Translations under genes and position numbers: made by a program
The notes under the pieces: model-generated
Seen by the model: only the letters and a program-made list of their open reading frames with translations
The model's database searches: none
What the model was told of the DNA's origin: nothing
DNA from: Alligator mississippiensis
Taxonomy: Eukaryota > Chordata > Crocodylia > Alligatoridae
DNA: 64,000 bases
NCBI RefSeq assembly: GCF_030867095.1
Contig: NC_081828.1
Coordinates: 208,326,978 to 208,390,977 of the forward strand
Reading direction: 5' to 3'
In this document: positions 58,701-64,000 of the stretch, piece after piece
How positions within the stretch are numbered: the stretch's first letter is position 1
Layout: each line of letters starts with the position of its first letter

Positions 58701-61700
58701 TCACAGACTCCACTGCGACCGATTCAGGCTGGACATAAGGAAGAACTTCTTCACTGTCCGAGCCTCTAAGGTTTGGAATAGACTGTCGCCCGATGCGGTT
58801 CAAACACCCACTTTGAACGCCTTCAAGACACATTTGGATGCTTATCTTTTGGGATCCTATGATCCCTGCTGACTTCCTGCCCCTTGGGATGATCCTTCAG
58901 GGTCCCTTCCATCCCGAATGTCTATGAAATCTATGAAAACCATAGGGTGCAAGGCTTTTTAACCTTCTCAGTAGTGTTTGAACTTTAGTTACTTTTTGGG
59001 GGTGAAATTCACCCCGATGTAGAGGACCAGCATAAAAAACCTTCAAATCTTAGGCTTTCAAAACGATTAAAGTGGTGTATAGGCCTCGTGCTGGTCATCT
59101 GTGGTACAGAAGTAAATTTAATCTGGAATGAACACGTGAAGCCCTTAATGCTGCTAATTTTGCAGTTGTGTCTTAATCCATCAGAAAATGCACTGATTGG
59201 GGGGGTGTTGTTTTCCTATATTTTTACTTTCTTTGACCCTGAGATGGATAAACCAGGCTTAACACACACTGAACATGGCATATGCCAAATGCTCTGAAGT
59301 TCAAAAGCTCTGACTTGTCTAATATCAAGATATCTATCCTCATGAAAAGAGAATGGGGGGCTTCAGCATAAGGTACTTATGTTGTGCATTGCTTATTTGG
59401 TATCGTCTTCTTGACTCCCAAGTGTACTGCCAGTGCTTTCTTTAGGAAAGGGTTGGGGTATAAGCTGCATTGGGTTGGTTTGTTTGTTGATAAGAGGCAT
59501 AGATTGCAGTGTGTTTTCATTTCGAGACAGCCTGGCACCATTAGGAAATCAGTACGGACACAGAGAGGTAAGCTTTTTATGATTGCGTTGATAGTGAGAA
59601 TGAAAGAAAACTAAAACAAAGCTTCTCTCACAGACAGCAGCAGGGAAGTTGTTATCGCGATTAATGCACCAAAATGAAAAGCCTTTCATTTAAGGGCAGC
59701 TTGTTTTCATTATGACTAATTGGGCTTTAAAATGATTAATAAATGGCACCAGATGTATACCAAGGGACCCTACCCCATTAAAAAAAAATGCTCCTCACTA
59801 CCTGCCCCCTCTTGTCCTGACACTGCCTCTGCTCCCTGCCTCTGCCAGCTCCCCCTCCCCTGCTGCTGCTTACTCTGTCTCAGGTCTGGCCCAGGACAGG
59901 CCACTTCACTTCACCACTGCCTCCCACTGCTACCTCCTGCCTTCCAACACTGTTTTCCCTATTGCACCAATGAGGGAGATGGATTAAGGCGATCCTCCAA
60001 TAATTAGATTCTGCACATGGAAACTTCTAACAAATTTATAAGTTTTCCATGTGCACAATCTAGTTATTGCAGGGGTCATCCTGACTTCTGTCATCTCATT
60101 CCACTAAATATGGTAAATACTGAATCGGACACCACTGAAGTTTGTATACTTCAGAAACCATTGACAAGGCTTGGTTTTCTTGCACCATCATCTTATGTAG
60201 CGGTATTAAATATTATCTAAATATATAAAATGATGATTAGATGATAATTGAATTATACTGTCTGTATGAAGAGCCAAACCTTTGGACTTTTATACTGGAC
60301 TTGTAGCTATCACATTAGTTTTTAAAATGCATCTACTTAATTGGATCGGTTGGAGCAGTGAAGTAGATGAATTTTAAAACATGATTTTGAAAAAAGCAGC
60401 TGTTTAACAAAGCCGTTGAGCAATGAAACTATATTTCCACTGTCTTTAGCATATGTGTTTCACAGCTATATTTTGTGCATTAAACCAGACATCTGCATAG
60501 TTCATGTCAGAAAATCTCTCTCTCTCTCCATTCCCATTTTTAAGCTTTAGGTTAGAGATGTGTTTAAAAAAAAAAAGAATATCTTAAGAAGATACTTATA
60601 AAAAAGTATCAACAGTATAAAAGTATCACCAGTATAAAAAAAGACAACTCATCATCTAGCTGCAGGCCTAACTGTCTTTTGCTCACTGACATGTACTATC
60701 CATATGGCAGATAAAGATGGTAAATCTCATAGAATTAGGCAGTCCTGGTAAAATATGCATATTAACATCATTTATTTGAATAATTATATTCATGGACATG
60801 GAATCATTGAGTTCATCTTCAAATGAAATATCCTGCCAGGCGGGCACTTGCCAAGCTAAGAGCAGCAATCTGGGGATATATGTGTATGAGCACGTTATAT
60901 GATTCGCATGAATTTAGAGTCCCGACCATCCGCTCCAAACACTTAAATTTAATTCCAAGAGCATGATCTGAATGACACAGCAGGGACCCCATCATACACT
61001 GGTTCAGAAGTCGTTGTAATGAGTTGCTACACTGAACAAGGACGCTTTATCATAATTGAAATACCTCACTGTGTAGCTATATTCTTCCTTTCAGAACGCT
61101 TCACTATGAAAAATATACATCCTTTATACATAAGGCCCCTCATAAAAACGCTGATTGAGTTAACAGCTTCTAAATACAGTGTGTGCCTTCATCATAAACA
61201 CATTGTAGTGGACTGACAGCATACCAGAATCAATACAAATGGGGATTACATTTAGAAAACTGATTTGGATGCTCGTTAGCAAGGAAGGAAGATGTAGCTT
61301 ATAGTAGTCACTGCTGCTGAAAACAGCCATCCAACCAAGTATTTATTCAAGGGTGTGCCATCTGACAAAGCCTGCACTACTGGCTTGTATCAGTTTAGTC
61401 TGCAAGTCTGCATGGCGGGAGTGTTGGTCTGATGGTTGAGGCCTTAGCTTTGGACTTGGGGAGATCCAGGATTTATTCACAGCTTTCTGTGCGATTGGGA
61501 CAAGTTAACTAGACTTCAGATATCCTCAAAGGATATGTTGATGCTTAACTTCTATTGATTAATTGCTCTTTGCCTCAATTCCCCATATTTAAAGGGCAGT
61601 TACAACACTTCCATACCCACAGGAACATTGTGAGGATTGATACGTTGAATACTGTAAGGTGCTGAGCCCCTGCATCATATGGCCCCGAGGGTAGCTCTGG

Positions 61701-63536
61701 GAAGCAGAAATGTAAAGCTTGTTATGCTCCTTTCTCCTTTTGCTTTGCCGCCTGGTGTTCGATTGATTGAACTGGATTGCTGCCCTGGTGTACCTGCCAG
61801 TGCTGCAGAATAGATCTGTGGTGTTTCCCACGTCGCTTTTGAAAGCAGACACTCTTCCTGGCCAGTAATTAAAGGAAATAATCTGCAAACAAGAGAATAG
61901 AGATCTTCTTCTTCTTTAGATATTTGCTGTCCTTGCAGGCACACAGCAAGTCAGGCACCTTCTTGCATTTATCTTTTTAATGGAGAAACCCGTGGCACAG
62001 TTTGAGGGCCTTATACAGTGTTCTGGAGAAATCGTCAATCAGAAGCCAAACATCCGTGCATCTTTCTCCACTGTGGTCTGTGCTGTGTTACTACCTCTCT
62101 GGTCATTAACAGGGATAAAGGGCTGTCTTAGGATATTGGTTTCTACCTTCAGTTTGTTTGTGCTTGGCAACCAGTTGTGTAACGAGAAGTTCTGCAGTTG
62201 ATACAGGGGTAGCCTGGTCTAGCTCAGTATGGCTTTTATGACCTTGCTGCTGACATATTTATTATATGCACTAAGGCTGTGCGAAACAGCAGTGCTCCAT
62301 TTCGACTTCTCTTTTGACGGAGCAGCATTTTGTTTCGGATTTCATTTTGATTTGAAACCGCTGTTCCATTTCGTTTTGTCGAAACAGTGATGCTGTTTCA
62401 ACACTTTTTCGACATTTCGTCCATAGGCTATAATGAGGAAGCTTGAAACAGCTTCTCTTATCCAGCAGGCAGATCAGGGGCCCACAACCCCAGAAGGGGC
62501 GTGGGGGCTGTGGGCCCCCGATCAACCTGCCGGATGAGGGAGGGAAGTCTGGTGCTGCCACCTGGGACCTGCACTAGCACGCCACCGGTCCTAGGCAGTA
62601 GCAGCCAGCTTCTCTCATTTGCCAGGCAGATCGGGGGCTGCAACCCTGGGAGGGCTGCGGGGGTGTGCTATCGGGCTCAGCGTCCTTTCCCAGCCTGATT
62701 GAGCTGAGGAAGGGAACTGAGGAAGGAAACTGAGCCCCATCGCTGAGCTGGGCTGAGTTCCCTTCCCCAGCCCAATTGTAGCACTTGGGGAAGGGAACTC
62801 AGCTGGGCTGCTCTGAAACTCAAAACTTTTGAAATGCTTCGACTGCCCTTATTTTGTTTCAAGGCTGTTTCAAAGCCCTTTGTTTCAACTCATTTCGAGC
62901 TCGAAACAGCGAAACCAAAACGAAACGGTGTCAAAACGAAACAGCCTGTGAAATTTCACACAGCCCTAATACGCACATGATAGTGGTCTTGCAGATGTAG
63001 GAGCGTTTGGGTTAGTTTCAGATTTTGTGCTGCCTGATGAGATCATGCCTGTAATGTAACTTCTCTGTTGGCAGGTAATTGGAAAAGATGACGTGGCCGT
63101 GCCATCACACCTCTACAAGGTGATCCTTGCCCGACGAAGCAAAACGTCAGCGGAGCCCCTTGTGCTGGGAGCCTTTGTGGTGCCCAACAACCCCATAAGC
63201 TTCAGTCACCAGCTGCCTGAATACCAAGTTAACATCGAAGACCTGGAGAAAATGTCAGGACTGGTTTTCTTTCCACAGGTAGACAAAACTAAGGATGTTA
63301 AAAATCTCTGTGATGTGGACACCTGTAAGCTAATAGGGTTTAAGGAGTTCACATTGTACCTTACTGGCCGAAAAGTGCAGAGTGCCAGAACGCTGCACAG
63401 GCTGGAAAAGGCCATGTCAGAGTTAAGGGAATCGGGAGTTGAGCCTGACGAATATCTAATGAGGGTCTACAAGAAGAAGGAAGAGGAACTCGCTCAGCAA
63501 GAGCCGCGGGAAGCTAGAGAAAGGAAGACTGGCTGA
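37893..63536 (+). CDS. EXOG: EXOG, mitochondrial EXO/endonuclease G-like nuclease (complete, 6 exons)
   Basis: Mitochondrial inner-membrane 5'-exo/endonuclease of the beta-beta-alpha-Me DNA/RNA non-specific endonuclease family; the family member in mammals trims flaps and supports mitochondrial DNA repair. Exons: 37893-38031, 38194-38343, 40588-40727, 42567-42643, 45365-45479, 63075-63536, all AG/GT. They join to 1083 bp, 360 residues plus TGA, close to the 368 of the human protein. Visible parts: an N-terminal hydrophobic targeting/anchor stretch (about residues 10-33), the catalytic SRGH motif (129-132), the NIVPQ-NN-W-N-R-M-E metal site (Asn163, Glu171), and the C-terminal helical extension typical of EXOG and absent from EndoG. 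Ser in place of Asp in the D/SRGH motif is the EXOG-specific form. The start ATG is the first in frame within the island; position -3 is C and +4 is G, a moderate context. Confidence 0.96.
38194..38343 (+). CDS. EXOG: EXOG exon 2
   Basis: 150 bp: two bases, 49 codons, one base. It encodes [20 protein letters not shown], then the conserved [21 protein letters not shown] of the nuclease core start. Acceptor CCCCCCCAG after a C-tract, donor G|GTAGGG. Confidence 0.94.
38344..40587 (+). other. EXOG intron 2
   Basis: 2.2 kb; it leaves the CpG island and becomes AT-rich after 38650. The only recognised element is a CR1 tail at 39940-40025. It ends TGTTCCTTAG. Confidence 0.65.
39940..40025 (+). mobile_element. 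Short CR1 3' tail
   Basis: GATCTATTGAGGTCCCTTCC, CCCTAACATCTATGA and a second GAGGTCCCTTCTGACCCTAA copy followed by TCTATGAATC. This is the CR1 3' terminus with a partial tandem duplication of its last about 30 bp. Confidence 0.8.
40588..40727 (+). CDS. EXOG: EXOG exon 3: catalytic SRGH
   Basis: 140 bp: two bases, then 46 codons. It encodes [15 protein letters not shown], then [21 protein letters not shown]. His132 of SRGHMAPA is the general base of the family. Acceptor TTCCTTAG, donor ACG|GTAGGA. Confidence 0.97.
40845..40935 (+). mobile_element. MIR-type SINE fragment in EXOG intron 3
   Basis: GGGACTTGAACTAGAGAG followed by CTTCCGTGTCTGTAAAATTA and GTGGTAACACTTACCA matches the layout of the conserved MIR/CORE-SINE body (CTGTAAAATGGGGATAATA... 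TACCT). Diverged and truncated. Confidence 0.5.
41250..41480. mobile_element. Diverged hAT-like element in EXOG intron 3
   Basis: It starts CTGTGTCAAACTCATCTGGCCC and ends TGCAGGCCAGATCCTGCCTGC, the typical outer blocks of hAT-derived repeats, and is GC-rich relative to the intron. Ends and target duplication are not resolved. The remainder of intron 3 (40728-42566) has nothing else recognisable. Confidence 0.45.
42567..42643 (+). CDS. EXOG: EXOG exon 4: metal-site segment
   Basis: 77 bp, 25 codons plus two bases. It encodes [20 protein letters not shown] and the conserved W-N-R. Asn163 is the expected metal-binding Asn. Acceptor ATAAAG, donor AG|GTAAGA. Confidence 0.95.
42721..42754. repeat. 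Short palindrome at start of EXOG intron 4
   Basis: TTTTCACCCCAAAAG and CTTTTGGCGTGAAAA, 15-bp arms with one mismatch around a 4-bp loop, about 80 bp after exon 4. Confidence 0.7.
43749..43779. repeat. Run of about 31 C
   Basis: Uninterrupted poly(C) in EXOG intron 4, next to a hAT-like element that itself contains a run of 14 G at 44089-44102. Homopolymer length may be unreliable in the assembly. Confidence 0.95.
43806..44235. mobile_element. hAT-like element in EXOG intron 4
   Basis: The left end CACGGTGGCCCAACCATGGC and right end CTCTGGCCACCCCTAAA are imperfect inverted matches. The interior is GC-rich, with GATCAGATGTGGCTCCCAGAG near the right end, as in other amniote hAT-derived repeats. 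The rest of intron 4 (42644-43748, 44236-45364) shows nothing recognisable apart from T/C-rich tracts near 44300-44500. Confidence 0.6.
45365..45479 (+). CDS. EXOG: EXOG exon 5
   Basis: 115 bp: one base, then 38 codons. It encodes [20 protein letters not shown] and [18 protein letters not shown]. Glu171 of the NRME segment is the second metal-site residue. Acceptor CTTGCAG, donor CAG|GTAAGT (strong). Confidence 0.96.
45480..46290 (+). other. EXOG intron 5, first part
   Basis: The intron is very long (45480-63074, 17.6 kb). The first 800 bp contain nothing recognisable. Confidence 0.6.
46291..46509. repeat. Foldback hairpin with 27-bp perfect core
   Basis: The perfect 27-bp arms are 46336-46362 (AAAAAAGTAACCCCAAATCC...) and 46429-46455. 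Outside them GGGATCCTG-TTTTCTCT (from 46298) is again inverted in AGAGAAAACCAGGATCCC (to about 46503). The loop is 66 bp with (TATC)n-like sequence. This is a spacer-poor MITE or inverted duplication in EXOG intron 5. Confidence 0.85.
46581..47563 (-). mobile_element. CR1 LINE 3' part, minus strand
   Basis: It starts (as 3' end) TCATAGAATAATAGAG with GACGAGACCTC, then the typical CR1 block CCTCTTCTTGAACACCTCCA and GTGAGGAAATTTTTCCTGATATCC. On the minus strand near 47540 it reads CVQFWAPHF, the end of reverse transcriptase. This is a different CR1 subfamily from the 6997 copy. It abuts a hAT-like element at 47567. Confidence 0.85.
47567..47850. mobile_element. hAT-type MITE, same family as 1277-1598
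   Basis: GGTGCTCAACCTCCAGCCTGC, then GTGTGGCCCATGGAG and CAGGGCTCC in the same order as the copy in ACVR2B intron 4, and then the GCTGGATTGGGG-type interior. The right terminus is eroded. Confidence 0.75.
47985..49075. mobile_element. Solo-LTR-like element (1091 bp) with 5-bp target duplication
   Basis: It starts TGTGACAG and ends CTGTCACA, so it has TG...CA termini in an 8-bp perfect inverted repeat, and is flanked by GGTAT on both sides (47980-47984 and 49076-49080). A 5-bp target duplication with TG/CA ends is typical of retroviral/Gypsy-type LTR integration. The body is C- and G-rich and has no gag, pol or env frame, so this is best read as a solo LTR left by recombination. Orientation is not resolved. 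Confidence 0.8.
49213..49427. mobile_element. hAT-type MITE
   Basis: The left end CAGTGCTGGCCCATGGG and right end GATTGGGCACCACTG are inverted matches of the family at 1277-1598. CACTAT is present on both flanks (49207-49211 and 49428-49432), an imperfect trace of the target duplication. Confidence 0.7.
49436..51719 (+). other. EXOG intron 5: no recognised repeat
   Basis: AT-rich unique-looking DNA. A 163-codon minus-strand open frame lies at 49991-50482 without recognisable domain. At 51515-51629 an acceptor-like TTTCTTTACAG precedes a 36-codon frame that ends within an AATAAA; it is not in phase with EXOG exon 5. Neither is called as a gene. Confidence 0.5.
51720..51901. mobile_element. 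182-bp MITE with perfect 14-bp terminal inverted repeats
   Basis: CAGGGCTGTCCAAC (51720-51733) and GTTGGACAGCCCTG (51888-51901) are exact inverted copies. The interior GTCCGTGGGCC resembles hAT-derived elements. Flanks TCTATCCC and TCTAAGGG share only TCTA, so a target duplication is not clear. Confidence 0.85.
51902..55156 (+). other. EXOG intron 5: mostly unique sequence
   Basis: No recognised element for 3.2 kb. A GC-richer block at 53020-53180 stands out. A 136-codon minus-strand open frame at 53436-53845 is preceded by an acceptor-like TTAACAG; its predicted protein is charged, then hydrophobic, and is discussed as a candidate orphan exon. Confidence 0.5.
55157..55255 (+). mobile_element. 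tRNA-type SINE head
   Basis: GCCTAGTGGTTAGGGCTCC (A-box-like) is followed about 65 bp later by GGGGTTTGAACCTGTA (B-box-like), the spacing of a tRNA-derived pol III promoter. The cloverleaf is not intact, so this is a SINE head, not a tRNA gene. Confidence 0.55.
55674..56400. mobile_element. Non-autonomous DNA element rich in ATTCGG/GATTTGG motifs
   Basis: The ends TAGGCCTGTGCAGATAGGG and CTTTGCATGCCCCTATAA are imperfect inverted matches. The interior has clusters of GATTCGG / TTCGGA words at both ends (55690-55815 and 56285-56365) in opposite orientation, plus two CAGCAGGGATGGT copies (55883 and 56037). The style resembles the element at 62275-62966. No transposase. Confidence 0.65.
56401..57414 (+). 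other. EXOG intron 5: GC-richer stretch
   Basis: 56640-57060 is GC-rich with long overlapping open frames on both strands and GGGGTCAAGACCTGC-type words, probably an unrecognised old repeat. No gene is supported. Confidence 0.4.
57415..58938 (+). mobile_element. CR1 LINE, 5'-truncated, plus strand, in EXOG intron 5
   Basis: It encodes most of CR1 reverse transcriptase: [44 protein letters not shown] and [11 protein letters not shown]; then after a stop [11 protein letters not shown] and FANCTKLWG, where the catalytic D-D of FADD is lost; then [11 protein letters not shown] and VQRRATCMI. It ends in CR1 3' UTR GTCTATGAAATCTATGAAAA at 58938. At least two in-frame breaks and the lost aspartates show it is dead. 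Confidence 0.92.
58939..61419 (+). other. EXOG intron 5, 58.9-61.4 kb
   Basis: No gene or LINE recognised. A C-rich tract lies at 59800-59950, a hairpin at 59999-60070, and a small set of AAAAGTATCA-type direct repeats at 60599-60640. Confidence 0.5.
59999..60070. repeat. Short foldback
   Basis: AATAATTAGATTCTGCACATGG is inverted in CCATGTGCACAATCTAGTTATT, with 28-bp imperfect arms and a short A/T-rich loop. Confidence 0.75.
61420..61672 (+). mobile_element. Near full-length MIR/CORE-type SINE
   Basis: In order: a tRNA-like head (GGTCTGATGGTTGAGGCC ... GATCCAGGATTTATTC), the core GTGCGATTGGGACAAGTTAACT, TGCCTCAATTCCCCATATTTAAA, then ACAGGAACATTGTGAGGATTGATAC and TGTAAGGTGCTGAGC. This is the block order of the ancient amniote MIR family, moderately diverged. 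Confidence 0.8.
62275..62966. mobile_element. Harbinger-like MITE (692 bp) in EXOG intron 5
   Basis: Ends GGCTGTGCGAAA and the inverted TTTCACACAGCCC, flanked by TAA on both sides (62272-62274 and 62967-62969). A 3-bp TWA target with such ends fits PIF/Harbinger. GAAACAG/CTGTTTC words are repeated in both arms. No transposase frame. It lies about 110 bp before EXOG exon 6. Confidence 0.75.
63075..63536 (+). CDS. EXOG: EXOG exon 6: rest of nuclease core, C-terminal domain and stop
   Basis: 462 bp, 153 codons plus TGA at 63534-63536, phase 0 start. It begins [21 protein letters not shown], followed by [24 protein letters not shown] and [15 protein letters not shown], and ends with a charged helical tail ([13 protein letters not shown]...). 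The tail is the EXOG-specific C-terminal extension. Acceptor GTTGGCAG. The start is fixed by phase: exon 5 ends on a codon boundary. Confidence 0.97.
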   Translation, partial: VIGKDDVAVPSHLYKVILARRSKTSAEPLVLGAFVVPNNPISFSHQLPEYQVNIEDLEKMSGLVFFPQVDKTKDVKNLCDVDTCKLIGFKEFTLYLTGRKVQSARTLHRLEKAMSELRESGVEPDEYLMRVYKKKEEELAQQEPREARERKTG

Positions 63537-64000
63537 ATGTTTGTCTCAGAAAACCGTTTGAGAATATGTTCTCCCCGAGCTGTACATCTGTGCGTGCACA
63601 CTCCTTTTGCATTTTGGGCCTTGGCTGTTCAAAGAAATTGTCAAAACAATTGCGAGAGAATGAAAATTGATGGATTTTGGGGGATAATGTTCATTCATTC
63701 TCCTGTAATATGATGCAGGTATGACTTGCTAAAGTACTTTTGCTATGAGAAGTGAAAATGACCCTTTCGCAGCATGCTAAGAGACCTCTAGAAAAGGCGG
63801 TGTTGTACTATTTTCTAAAGCCGACGTCAGACTTGGGTTTTGAACGGAATCTCTTCTAGGAACGTTATAAAAATAGACAATGGACACCTTGGGAGTATAA
63901 CTGGAACATGTCTAAATGTAACTCACCCTGTAGATGTCTTTGAAAATGATGCGGTGGAAGCAATGGTATTATTATGGGGGCTGGTTGATGAAAGAAATAC
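63537..64000 (+). other. EXOG: EXOG 3' UTR (start)
   Basis: Sequence after the EXOG stop up to the window end. No canonical AATAAA is present, so the transcript end lies outside the window or uses a variant signal. Confidence 0.6.

Overview
The window is vertebrate nuclear DNA and most resembles a crocodilian (archosaurian reptile) genome. I infer this from GT-AG introns, CpG-island architecture, and abundant CR1 LINE fragments of the type seen in alligators and crocodiles. Small foldback and inverted-repeat DNA elements are also frequent. The species call is inference; the genes and repeats are read from the sequence.

Two protein-coding genes lie head-to-tail on the + strand. Positions 1-22061 hold the 3' two thirds of ACVR2B (activin receptor type-2B). 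Eight coding exons carry the transmembrane segment and the whole cytoplasmic Ser/Thr kinase, about residues 124-512 of a 512-residue receptor. Exons 1-3 (signal peptide and ligand-binding domain) lie upstream of the window. A long candidate 3' UTR follows (22062 to about 33245), ending near a cluster of poly(A) signals. Positions 37893-63536 hold a complete six-exon EXOG gene (mitochondrial EXO/endonuclease G-like nuclease, 360 codons plus stop). It starts in a CpG island that contains a 60-bp GC-box minisatellite. The ACVR2B-EXOG order and orientation match the conserved amniote arrangement (human 3p22).

Between and inside the genes are transposable elements. CR1 copies on both strands lie at 5775-5930, 6997-8157, 19840-21020, 33246-36170, 39940-40025, 46581-47563 and 57415-58938. 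The 33-36 kb CR1 complex contains oppositely oriented copies of the ORF1 esterase-like segment. hAT-like elements lie near 1277, 5163, 41250, 43806, 47567, 49213 and 51720. Harbinger-like or foldback elements lie near 8199, 20236, 25959, 27284, 36988, 46291, 55674, 59999 and 62275. An LTR-like element with a 5-bp target-site duplication spans 47985-49075. MIR/tRNA-type SINE remnants are near 40845, 55157 and 61420.

The two genes share no biochemical pathway that I know of: ACVR2B is a cell-surface activin/myostatin/GDF receptor kinase and EXOG acts in mitochondrial DNA maintenance. I found no bacterial-type system, CRISPR array or operon. The least explained items are two long minus-strand open frames in EXOG intron 5, several near-perfect foldbacks in transcribed regions, and the promoter minisatellite.
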